From Halichoerus grypus (lineage: Eukaryota > Chordata > Mammalia > Carnivora > Phocidae), in assembly GCF_964656455.1 (NCBI RefSeq), contig NC_135717.1:1674001-1738000 (forward strand): 64,000 nucleotides of DNA. The letters run 5' to 3'. The position numbers were made by a program, and so were the translations under genes. Below are positions 21,901-33,900 of this stretch, piece after piece. The stretch's first letter is position 1. Every line of letters begins with the position of its first letter. The notes under the pieces are model-generated. The model made no database searches. It saw only the letters and a program-made list of their open reading frames with translations, and had not been told where the DNA came from.

Positions 21901-24900
21901 GCTCTGCAGAAGAGCCCCCTTCCCACACGAAGGCCCCCCAACGTAAGGCAGGGAAGCCACAGAACCCAGCAGCTGGATGAAAACTACATCCTCAGTTCCC
22001 AAGGTCATCTGTCCACTCGTGCTTGCTGTTCCACAGCACTGGGCCTCCCAGCGTGCCAAAGCCACAGTACAGTTGGGGTTAGGCTGGCTTCCTGGGAGCC
22101 CTCCATTCTAACACTGTGCTCACAGCCACATGTCCTGAGGGCTCTAGCACAGCTCATGTCCCTCAGCCACCAACACTTGCCGAGCACCTTGCCCGGGTGT
22201 TTGCTGAACACTTCTTAGGCATTCACCAAGCACCTCTCAGGTGTTTGGTGAGCACCTCACCTCTCCCGGGTGCAGTGTGGGCTCCTCAGAGAAAAGAGCC
22301 CTTTTCACAACCTCTAGAGCTCCAGCTATGGCTCAGCATGAAAAGCTCACCTCGGAAACCACACAGCGGACTGTGTCGAGGGTGCAGCCAGAAGGCAGAA
22401 GATGGGAAGAAACGAGGAGGAGGAGTCTGACCGGGTTACAAGCACTGCCCTGGGAACCAGGGCTCCTGCCCAGGTCCTGCCAGCAACTCAGGGGACCCGG
22501 GACTCATGCCTGCCGAGCTCAGAGGTTCCAGGCCACTCATTCCCACACCCACAGCCAAGACTCGAGCCAATAAGGTCAAAGGAAAATAACAGGCATGTTC
22601 CAGGTCTTCTAAACCCAGAAGGAAAACACCAGAGGTCCACAGGTGCCCTGCTCCCGCCTGACTGGGCGGAGGGGCACAGGAGGACGGAGGTTCCTCGGTC
22701 TAGCAGCAGGTCACGTCACTGGCTAGGTCCCAGTTCTCGTTCAATGCCACACAAGACCCCAAACCACCACCTGTCAGCATGGAAAAAACAGCCCCCTCTC
22801 AGTCTCCGTTGTCCCGCTGGGATATAGTGACCTGGGGCCCCTAACAGGTGTTGGGGAGAATAAAACCAGGGTGTGTGGAAACAGAGTTAGGAAAACCAGC
22901 CCCTGGGTGTCTTTCCTCGTGCAGTGAGAGTGAACAGAACCCCAGCTGTGCTGGATGAAAGTCCTGACAGTCGTTTGATCCAGTTTCACATTAAAACTAT
23001 ATTAATTTCACTTCAACGTGAAAACCACGAGGAATAGTCAGGAAGTGGTACTTCCTCAGACATCACATTTCAAAGCAGCATCCGCCAGCTATCAGAGAAT
23101 CTCAGAGCTTGGGGGTCAGCTTCAAACTATGAACTTGCACCACATCAGAAGCCTGAACCCTCTCTCTCTCTTCAAAGGCAGAAACACAGCATCCAAACCT
23201 CAGTCGGAAAACACGGGAGATGACAGAGTCAGGAGTTTCTGTTCTGCGGGACGCCTGGGGATTCACGGTGCACCCCACGCGCTCTCCCACCCCTGCCATG
23301 AGGCTACCTGTTGAACTGGGAGCTGTGTGGGCCCAGGGCCTAGGTCCTTGCAACCAGGACAGCTTCAATTTTAGGTTTTAAAATGAGCTTTGAGGAAAGT
23401 CCAACAGGTTCCATGAAAAGTGTCCGAATGACCTCATCCAGCCCTTGCTTCTCACGGACACGAAACAGGCCCAGGAAGCAACATAGCCCGAGCACAGGCC
23501 CAGCACAAGACACTAGCCGAATGCAGAGCAGGCTGCCTCTCTCTGCAGCCGCACCTGCAACAGCACAGTGCCGGTCCTCCCCGCGGTGGACACGTGGGCC
23601 CCTGGCAGGCCTGGGGGGGACTGGGCCCGGCGCCAGTTCTGAGAAATGCCAACACCCTACACTCAGTTTCTAATGGGAACACACAGGCACCGGGACCACA
23701 GAGGAAGAAAACCCAGGACTTTCCGTACCAGCCAAGATCAAATTTCCTTTTTGGAACTTAGAGACGTCCTGGGCCTCTGAGGGCCCCACCTTGAGCCTGA
23801 AAATCCCCCAGCTCCACGGTCGGAGAGTCCACCACCGTCGCTGTGTTCTCCAACCTGCTACTAAGGAGCTTCGAGCGTCAGACAGGCAGCAAGTCCCTTC
23901 ACAGGTACACCATTTTAATTTATTTACTACCAGCCTACAGACCATTTCCCCAAGAACCAGGCCACAAACGCTCACCCTCAAAGTCACGCAGGGGTTTTAT
24001 AGCATAAAAGCATCCAGATGAGCCTCTCCGTCTGCCAGTAAACTGTGGACCTTCAAATAGATCCCCAAGGACCACAAGGCCCCTGCGCGTGCGGCAGAAG
24101 CATTTCTGGAGGCTAACTGGGTCTCTGCAGGGAATGGAGATGGGGCTCTCTCAGGGCTCTGGAGTTTACTTACTGTCCTGGTAAGTTATTGAGAAACCAA
24201 GTACTTGCTGACTAGGATAGCAAAGTGGGAACTACCTGGTCCACCCAAGAAGCATCCGGGGAAGTCCGAGATTACATTTTCAAGGACAGATTACAGCTTC
24301 TCATCTCAGCAAAATGAACCTTCAAAGGACCAGCACCCAGTCTCTTTGTCATGGGCAACCATCTTCAGAGCGTCAGGGGCTCACAAGGAGCCACTCGGAA
24401 CACATGGGGACATGCAGTTCCAACCGAGACCAGCACCCACTCACTCCAGACACAGGACTCCAAAGTCCACGTACAAAGATGTCCCCGCTTCCGTTCCCCA
24501 GGGACAGGTGCTCTTCAGAACGGGCACCGAGCACAACAACGTCACTCACCTGCTGGGCAGCTTTGTCAGCAAGCAGTGCAAATTCAACGGACAGGCCTCT
24601 CAGCGCCTGTTTAAGGGACCCCCACGTGCTGCTGTTCAGAGAGGCCCAGGAGGGGAGCGGGGTCGTGTCAGACCCCAAAGCACTAAGGGAAAAAGAAACA
24701 GAGGAGACAAGACACTCAAGGCCTGGGAGCTGAGCTGGCCGTCCAGCATGACATGTCGTCCCAGGGCAACCTCTGCCACGCGAAGAGCGGTCGCTGGGGA
24801 CATCTGAGCATCTGTCAGAAAGCCAGGACCTCAGCCCCCGCCCCAGGCCTCCTGAGCCAGTTCTGGTCAACAAGCCCCCCAGGGATGGGTGTGCACACGT

Positions 24901-27900
24901 GGGCTCGCGAGGCAGAGTTCTCGAGACTGAGGAGGAGGGTGCAGTCCTGGCTGACCGTCCACTGCCCCTCCACACAGAGGCGCGTGAACAGTTCGGGCCG
25001 TCCTTTTCCAGTCTAGTCCTGACAGCAGGGAAAACGCCGTGTGACCGACTGGCACACATTCGTGTGTTTAGGGATCCACCCTTCCCTGCCTAAATTCCCC
25101 CAGTTGTCTTCTTCTAAATTCCATAACCCATTTCCCCAGCCCTCTCCTTCGCCCTCTAACAGTGAAACTGGTCAGAACGGGCGTCGCTGTAGTAAAACGC
25201 CTTCTGCCACCAAGTCTGCAGACCCCCCCCCGGCGGGGCACCTGCCTCAGCTCCTTCCCGAATACGAGAAGGTCAGCAGCATTGTCGACGGCCCTCGATG
25301 CAATCCGCTCAGCCCGGTCGCGAAGCCTGTGGAAGCTGTTGCAGATGTTCCGAATGAGCTCCCGGCTGACGGCTAACTGAGTCTGGATGTCGGCCGGGAG
25401 GAAGTCCTGGCAGGGAGGACAGCAAGGCCACGCATTACTGGCCGTGAAGGGCCTTCTGGAGACGACGCCCATCAGGACAGGGAAGAAGCCCGGTGACAGA
25501 GCAGCGTGTGGGCCCAGACGCCAGGCCACGTGGGGCCTCACGGGACCTCCCTTCTTGTCCAAAAAAGAAACAGAAACCAACATCACACATATACCACAAA
25601 CACTAAGCTGAGTGGCCCCAGGAGATGGCGATTCTAGCGTCCACTGAAAGCGGATCCAACTGGAGGTCCTGCCAGAACGCACACTCCGATAATAACCCTC
25701 ACGCTCAAAGTGACTCTCCGCATGAGGGCAAGGCCTCCGGGAGGCCGCATGTCTCCCCCAAGAGTCACTTTTTACCAGCTTAACTATTAACTACCCAGTA
25801 ACATGAACTACTCTTTAACATTAACTACATAACACTTAGAAAACAGGAAGCTTAGGGAATGGAGTGGGCACGTGGGCAGCAGTCCGTACTTCCATACGGA
25901 GAAGCACTTTAAGAAGGAAAAGGAAAAAGCTACCCAGTAGCCGCCACAATCCTCTTTAGAGAAAGAAGAGATGTGCTAAATTTTACAATAAACCAATGCA
26001 ACACTCCCGTCCCCTCTGAAATCCGAGAGGCTAGTGACCCAGCGGGAGTCCACCTGAATCACAAAGCCTCGGAGATGTGGCAGGAGAGCTGGCCGGCTTC
26101 TGTGGCCAGACCATGTTCAGCCCCCTACGGGTGGGCTACTCTGTGGTCTGGGACCTTGGCAGCCTCTCGGGGCCCGTCTCCCCATCTGTGAAGTTGGCAG
26201 GACACCGGCTGTGTGTCCGAGCAGGTGAAAGCAGGTGAAATGAGGAAAGCATGCGGCGGGCCTCAGCGTCATCCCCAGCACGCGGTCAGGCATGGGGACA
26301 GGCGGTCACTGCCTGGACCGGAGGGGGCGCGTCACGACGAGCAAAGTACCTTGGCCCGAGGAGCCAGCTTACAGTTCATGAATTCATCTCCAACACACTG
26401 AGCTGATTCCTTTAACTTGTTCTGCACGTCCTGCAAAAGGAAACAGAACAGCCAGCTCTACCAAGCTGCAGAACAGTCTGTATGAGACCGAGGAGGTCAG
26501 CAGGAGGCAGGAGGCAGGCCTTCCTCAAGAGGAACGTGCTCCCATAGGAGGGCTGTCACACAGGCATCCCAGAACATCTCGTCACTGTGTCTCCCCGGAC
26601 TTCTTCCCATTGACCTTAACCTTTAGGGTGGCTTTCCACAGCCAGGAAAGCCTGACTTAACAACACCGGCACCGCAAAACCTCCAGCCCCAGAGGGCAGC
26701 TCTCTCTCCAGAAACACAGGAACTCCATCCACAGAGCAGAAAGGACCTCCGTGCCACAGACGTCACATCCTGGTAGGTCCCACCACGTGGGGCACAGAGA
26801 CGAGCTGAGGTCTCCTCCTTCCTTCAGACAGACCCACAGGACCCAGGCCCACAGAGCCCCAGGAGGGCCGGTGGGCAACACACAGGCCTCCTTGGCAAAG
26901 CCATGTCCAAGACCGGGACCCACAAAGAGCCACGGGAAATAGAGGCAGAGAGCCTAACCTGCAGCTCTTCATGAGTCAAGGAGTTCTAGAATTTCAGAGA
27001 TGCTTGAGGATCATCTGTCCTAATTTTCTCATTTTACCAGAGGAAACGGAGTCAGGGAGGTCCCAGGGACAACCCCCTATCTGCGTGAGGGCAAAGGGTC
27101 AGAGGAGCGTCACACCAGGACGGGGACGCCACCCAGCTCTGTGCCGTGTGTGCAGCTGCCAGGCCCCCCCGCACTCCTCCCTGGCAGTAAAGACCCCTGC
27201 ACTGAAGGAACCTGTCCGCCCAGGGCTCAAAGGCCCACACTCCCAGCTCAAGGGCAGACGGTCACAACAAGCGTTCACGGAGTGCCTGCTTCACGTCCCG
27301 TAAGAGGGGCGTCTGAGCTAGCAGCAGGAAAGCCGTCTCCAGGGGGCCCCAGGCCCCTCGGCCTCACAGGGTGTCTCTGCCTCGGCGGCTCCGCGATCTG
27401 CGTCCTGCGGTGGGAGAGGGTGGGACTGAGCCCCCCCAAGTCCCTGCTCAAGAAGGGCTTCCCTCGGACAGAAGATGACCCATCTGATTCCACGGGTAAA
27501 GCGGCCTCATTGGAGCCCCTGCCCCCACCCCTCTCCCTAGGCGAGCAGGCTGCCCTTGGGACAAGGCAGGGACGTCCTCCCCAACCGGGAACAAGGGCTT
27601 TGCCTCGCTCCCCAAGGCTAACACACACAGCATAACAGCTGACAGACACGGCCGCCTGGTTTCTAACAGAAATTAACGTCCACGGGACACAGTGGGTCTA
27701 CCCTGCAGCTCTGGGAGAAAGACTCCACTCAGTCTTCCAATGGCACATCATCAAAGTGGCCTCATTTGTTTTCCGGGAAACACCCATAGCAATCTGGGGT
27801 CTCCGGCACTTCCGTAACCCTCCCAAGCAAAGCCTTCAGGGCGACAGTGCTCAGAACCTCCAGCTGACACACCGAATCCTGCCAAGCCAAGGATGCCTCC

Positions 27901-30900
27901 TGACATCACAGCCCCATTATCTGGGAAGGAAGTAAATCTCACTTGGGGCAGTCACGTGAGCAGGAGACTCCGTCAGGGCACCCAAGCCAAGGAGAGCAAG
28001 ACAACAAGCAAATTTAAGAATGCCAGGCAAGGGCGCCTGGGTGGCTCAGTCGGTTAAGCGACTGCCTTCGGCTCAGGTCATGATCCCTGGGTCCTGGGAT
28101 CGAGCCCCACGTCCGGCTCCCTGCTCGGCGGAGAGCCTGCTTCTCCCTCTCTCTCTGCCTGCCTCTCTGCGTGCTTGTGCTCTCTCTGTGTCAAGTAAAT
28201 AAAATCTTTAAAAAAAAAAAAAAAAATGCCAGGCAGCGTAGGGAACCTCAGGCCCCACCTGCGACAGTGAAGTACTCACAGGGCCACTGAAGGACAGGAA
28301 CAGCCGGAGGGCCACGTCCTCGGAGAACGGGGGGTGCCGGGCCACCAGGTTAATGAAGCGCCTCAGTGCCCTCCGCCGGGCCTCGATGAACTCCCGGTCG
28401 GCTGCGGGCAGAGAGCATGGGGTCGGCAAATAGGCTGGGCAGCACCCCCACCCCAGCCCCCGCAAACACGCTCGGGTGCAGAAATCTGCCAGGAAAAGCA
28501 TGGGTCCCTTTTGTTTGAACCAACAGTGATCCACCTCTTGCGGACCCCCGACAGGCAAGATGGGCACTGCTCACTGTGAAGGCGCAGGGTGGTTGCACTC
28601 CCGCCCCCCCGGCCGACCTGGCCTTCCTGGGCACGTCCCTTGCCAGCCAGCCCCCCAGCTTTACCTCCCAGCACTCTCTTGGGCGGCAGGGCCGGCACCA
28701 TGCGGTAGGGGAACTTCTGCAGCAGCATGTCGTGGAGAACCACGAAGTCATTGTACCGTCTGTACACAGAGGCCCTGAAGCGCTGCAAGAGAACGGAGGG
28801 CCCCGTGCTCAGACGCCAGACACCTCCCCTGCCCCCGACTCCCGCCACCAAGCGGAGCCCGCGGGAGCGCTGCGGCTGGGGCCTCACCCTGCCTCGCCAG
28901 GCTCTACCGAGGACAAGCCCCGTCCTCCCCGGCGGCACGCTCCCGGCTCCCACCGCTGCATGGCGCGAGCGTCCTGCCCCGCCACCCGTCACTCGGGCTC
29001 TCCTGAAGACCCCGGACTTCCGGCAGGAGGCTGCGCCCGCACAGCTGGACCCACCCCCCATTAAAGGCAGCCGGTGCGAGCGATGCCCTCTTCACTGCGT
29101 CCCACGGGCGCCCTCCCGAACGCGGTCACCCAGCGCCGGCGCGACAAGCACGAAGGCCTCCTGGGAGAGTGCCGACCGTCGTGGCAGACCAGACACCGCC
29201 CAGAAGGCCAGACAAGTGGACGTCGGACGCCCGTCACGGACAGACCCGCGGGCTCGTGAGCACCAGCCCCCACGCGCAGAGAAACCCGACCTGGCTCCAT
29301 GTCCAAGCTCACACGACATGCGCGTATGAGCATCGGTCCCGGAAATCGCACACACTGTACTGCTTGTAAATAACGCTGCTCAGGGACAGCAGCCAGTCTG
29401 ACCCCGACGACCGGACGCCCTGGGGACGCAGAGCTGTGCACACAGCACAGGAGGGCCGGCTGCCAGGGGCTCGGGGCAGAGGGATGAACAGGTGGGACGC
29501 AGGGGACCTTCAGGGCCATGAACACTGTGGGACACGTGGCGGGGGATACCAGCTGTCACCGTCCAGACCCACAGAATGCGCGCCCACCCAGAGGGACCCT
29601 CGCACCGACCGTGGTCTCTGGGTGACGACATGTCCACGTGGGATCACCGGTCGTGATAAATGCCCCGTCTGGGGGACACTGATCATGGGGCAGCCTGTCC
29701 TGGGGGGGAGGGGGGCAGGGGGATATGGGAAATCTCGGTTCCTTCCACTCAATTCTGCCGTGAACCTCAAACTGCCCCCCAAAATATAACGTCCATAAAA
29801 AAAACCATAAGCTCTACGAGAGCCACGAAGGCAGGCGGCCGCCCTGCGGGGACAGCACACGGCGCCACGTCTGTACCCACCGCGGCCTCGGGTGAGCGGG
29901 GTGCTGCTGGGGCTGGGGCAGCGCATCCCGGGAGGGCCCGGGCAGAGCGGGGACAACAGACGTCCTGAAGGAACGGGGCACCTGAACAACACGGGAAGGG
30001 CCAGCTGCCAGCGCCGTACAGGGGAGGGCAGCCCCCGATGCTCGGAGCCACCACACCCTGGACCGCATCCCGGGCCGCGAGGCCGGAAGGAGACATGCCC
30101 GCGCCGGCTCCAGCCCGCGGAGGAAGGGGCTGGGCCCCCCTGACCCGCCCTCGCCCGGGGAGCAGCACCCACAAGCGCACTAGAACAAAGCTGACTCGCC
30201 GACTTCAGTCTCTGCAGCTTGAGAACACCTTGAAACAAAAATCCTGTGACTGCCGATTCCCACAGCACACGCACACAGCCATTCGGTTCGGAAAACGTGC
30301 TTCCTCCCCGGGATGACAGAGACTCTTCCAAGCGAAGCCCCACAGCGGCAGGACTCTGCGCGCCCGCGGGGCCCTGCTCCGCCTGTCCTTGTGTGGCCCC
30401 CACTGACACAGCGGGACTCCACAGGCCCAAGGATGCTGTCGGCTCATCGATGACTTAATCCTCGGTTTCCGAATAAAAACTACCCCCAGGATCCATTCTA
30501 ACAGCACCAGGATATAGAAAGAGAACGGAGGGGCGCCTGGGTGGCTCAGTTGGTTAAGCGACTGCTTCGGCTCAGGTCATGATCCTGGAGTCCCTGGATT
30601 GAGTCCCGCATCGGGCTCCCTGCTCGGCAGGGAGCCTGCTTCTCCCTCTGACCCTCCCCACTCTCATGTGCTCTCTCTGTCTCAAATAAATAAATAAAAT
30701 CTTTAAAAAAAAAAAAAAAAGAAAGAAAGAGAACGGAGGAAGGGACGGAAGATTAGCACTGCGGATGCCACCCTGTCTCCGCACAGACGCACAGCCGGGT
30801 GCCCAGCGCCTCCTCGACTCCGGGATCGGGGGGGCCCCTGACAGCGCGGGCAGCGTCCTTAGTGGGGATGAGATGGGACACACACCAATCCTGCCCTCCG

Positions 30901-33900
30901 AACGGGACCCGAAGCCCATACTCTACCCTCAGGGATTTCCCACCACTGCAAAACCACATCAGGCTGGCCCGCTGCCGCGGTGTGTGCCCTGCAGACTGGA
31001 TAAGCTCCTCCGAGCAGCATCCCAGCATAGGGATGGGGGGGAGGGCAAGCTATGGAAACATGTGTTGGGTGGCTTGGCTCTCGGCGTCCAGTTTTGGATC
31101 TTCCCTTTAAGCCCAGCACACGGATTCTCTCTGCGGCCCTTCTCCCCCTCAGGCCACCCCCGCCCCGCCTCGTCTCCCAGCAGGCACACCCCGTTTACCC
31201 CTCACCTGGCTGGAAACCTCGTATTCCACATGCTTCAGGAAGAGGCCCTTCTTCTCGGGAATGAGCTCCACCTGCACGGTGTCCCTGGCCAGCAGCTCCT
31301 GCAGCGTGTACGACAGCAGCAGCGGGTTCCCCTGCGGCATCTGCATTCGACTGGGGTGTGGGTCCCTCCGCTCGCTGACCTGGGGCGTGGGCAAGTCTGG
31401 AGAAGGGAAGGCGAATGGCCAACAAAAACAGCTGCTCAGAAAGTGGAGGCTGCCACCAGCCAGCCCTCCCTCCACCGTGTGCTCACTCAGCACCGGACTG
31501 TGGCCACATCAACCCCCTTCATTCATGCCGCGGAGCTAGTGCTCAGGGGCACCTCCTTCTGCTCCTAACAATCACCACGCCGTGATGTGTCCACCCACCT
31601 ATGAATCAGCAAATACACCCGCAGATCCAGGACCAGTCGGATCTAGTTTTCAACTTGGACAGAAAAAAAGTGAACTATTTACAAGTTTCATGGAAAAGAG
31701 CCCTCCTTTTCTCTAGAGTCCAGAAGAAGGTTAGAACTAAAGAAAGAGCCATATAATTTCTCTGTCCCACTGTTTTTACAGTGAACACACATTACTCCGT
31801 GTGCCAAAACATTCCAATTCCATGTAGGTAAAAAACCTACATGCTTGCTTAGAGCTAGGATTCCCAATCACACAAGTCAAAGAATCATACCCTCAAACCT
31901 CAGCTTCCCTACAGATAAGGAGTCACCCACACCTCACTCACAGAGCAGCAAAGGGCAGATCAGAGAGATCACAGGCTAATAAATACGGAAGTCACATTAA
32001 AAAGTCTGTTTGGGGGGGTGCCTGGGTGGCTCAGTCGTTAAGCGTCTGCCTTCGGCTCAGGTCATGATCCCAGGGTCCTGGGATCGAGCCCCGCATCGGG
32101 CTCCCTGCTCCGCGGGAAGCCTGCTTCTCCCTCTCTCGCTGCGTCTCTCTGTCAAATAAATAAATAAAATCTTTAAAAAAATAAAAATAAAAAAAATAAA
32201 AAGTCTGTTTGGTTTTTAGTACAGAAAGTTCTAAAGAAAGTTCTTTTTGGTTAAAAAACATAGTAAAGTTAAGGTACCCCACAGAGGGAGAGGGGGTCTT
32301 ACTCTAACCAACACTGCTATAAATAACCACAACAAAATGTAGATTTCTTTCCTCTTTTTTCCAAATTTTCTACAACGTGGTTGTATCATTTTTTATGATT
32401 TACTTTTTTTTTTTTTTAAGATTTTATTTATTTATTTGACAGAGAGAGACACAGCGAGAGAGGGAACACAAGCAGGGGGAGTGGGAGAGGGAGAAGCAGG
32501 CTTCCCGTGGAGCAGGGAGCCCGTGTGGGGCTCGATCCCAGGACCCTGGGATCATGACCTGAGCCGAAGGCAGACGCTTAAAGACTGAGCCACCCAGGCG
32601 CCCCCATGATTTACTTCTTAAAACAACACTTCAAAGTAAGATTGTGGTTTATATTCTAAACAGAATTAATGACGAGATTATTTTCATCTGTGAAATTACT
32701 CAGCATTTTAGAATTTAAATGTAGTTGCCTTTAATTGACCTTAAAGCTTAAGACAGAAAATAAAGCAAGGCCTTAATGCTTACTTGAGAACCCCAAGGGC
32801 CTCATAAAAACTCCACACAAAAACTCAGTACTGCGTTCTCTAAAGCAGTAAGCTCCCAAGTGAGGGCACATACCCTAGGGTGAAAACCATCCACAGGGTG
32901 CAGGAAGAAAACAGAAGCAAATCTAGTTGTATTTTCATCTCTCGTTTTACACTTTACATTCCTGTGACATCATTACATACATAATACAGTAGTACAGCTC
33001 ATGCATGTAACTCACTAAAACTTGTACCGTGTAGATGCAGATGCACACGTGTGTATGGTGTACGTGAGTGTGAGGTGTATGTGCATATGCGAGTATGTGT
33101 GCACAAGTGAGTGTATATGTGTGTGTGCAGAAGGGAGCGTGTGCACGTGTGTGTGTGTACGTGGGTGTGTGCGCGCATGAGTGTGACTATACGTGTACAC
33201 AGGGAGTGTGTACATGTGTGTGCATGTGTGTAGGAGTATACATGTATATGGGGTGTGTACATGTGTGTAAGTGTAAATGTGCAAGTGTGTGTATATAAGC
33301 CTGTATGTGAGTATGTATGTCATGGGTGTGTACATGTATGTGTGTACATGTGTGTATGTGAGTATGTGTGCATGTATTAAGAGTCCCCAATATCTTAATG
33401 GCCAAAATGTGGAGACCACAGCTCCAGAAGGTTCTCCCATCCTAATAACCCAGCCCCCTTCTGTGTAAAAATATTTTGATGGCCTTAAACTGTGTTTACC
33501 CAGTCTCTTTAGGGACCACATGTACTCTGGGTCAACGAGCCAACAAGTGTTTCTCAAGCACCCACTTGAGTACAGCCACGAACAACGCAGGGTCACTGAG
33601 CTCATTAATAAACATTAAGCACACGGCTACGGACGGTCCCCAATGCTGGGCACAATCCGTGAGGATCCAAACTCCAGGGCGAATGGGAATCCCACTGTGA
33701 CGTAACTTTATGAGCACCGTGATAATGAGAGAGGGGCCCCGACGCAGCGTCTGAGCACCAACTCCGGGGGATGCATCCCAGCTGCTGGGGGCCGGGCACG
33801 CAGAACGGCCTTAAGGAAAGCTTGCCAAATGACTATCTGCTGCTATTTACTGCATTTTCAGGAGTGAAAAGTAGCATGTCTGGGAAAACAAAGTCTTGTG

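Larger units (their letters stand above)
28783..31205 (-). other. SNX8: SNX8 intron 2
   Basis: CpG-rich at 28860-29440; also holds an old L1-like 3' end (29440-29815) and a CanSINE (30531-30724). No exon is supported. Confidence 0.6.

Noticed and set aside
18597..21980. A 1127-codon open frame of His/Thr/Cys/Ala repeats
   Set aside because: It follows from the CA/CATG composition of the array and even runs across SNX8 exon 8 on the opposite strand. It is not a real protein or antifreeze-like gene.
25240..25252. Canonical GT donor for SNX8 exon 6 four bases beyond the GC
   Set aside because: It adds two codons and then shifts exon 7 into an immediate stop; the GC donor alone restores the human-like junction.
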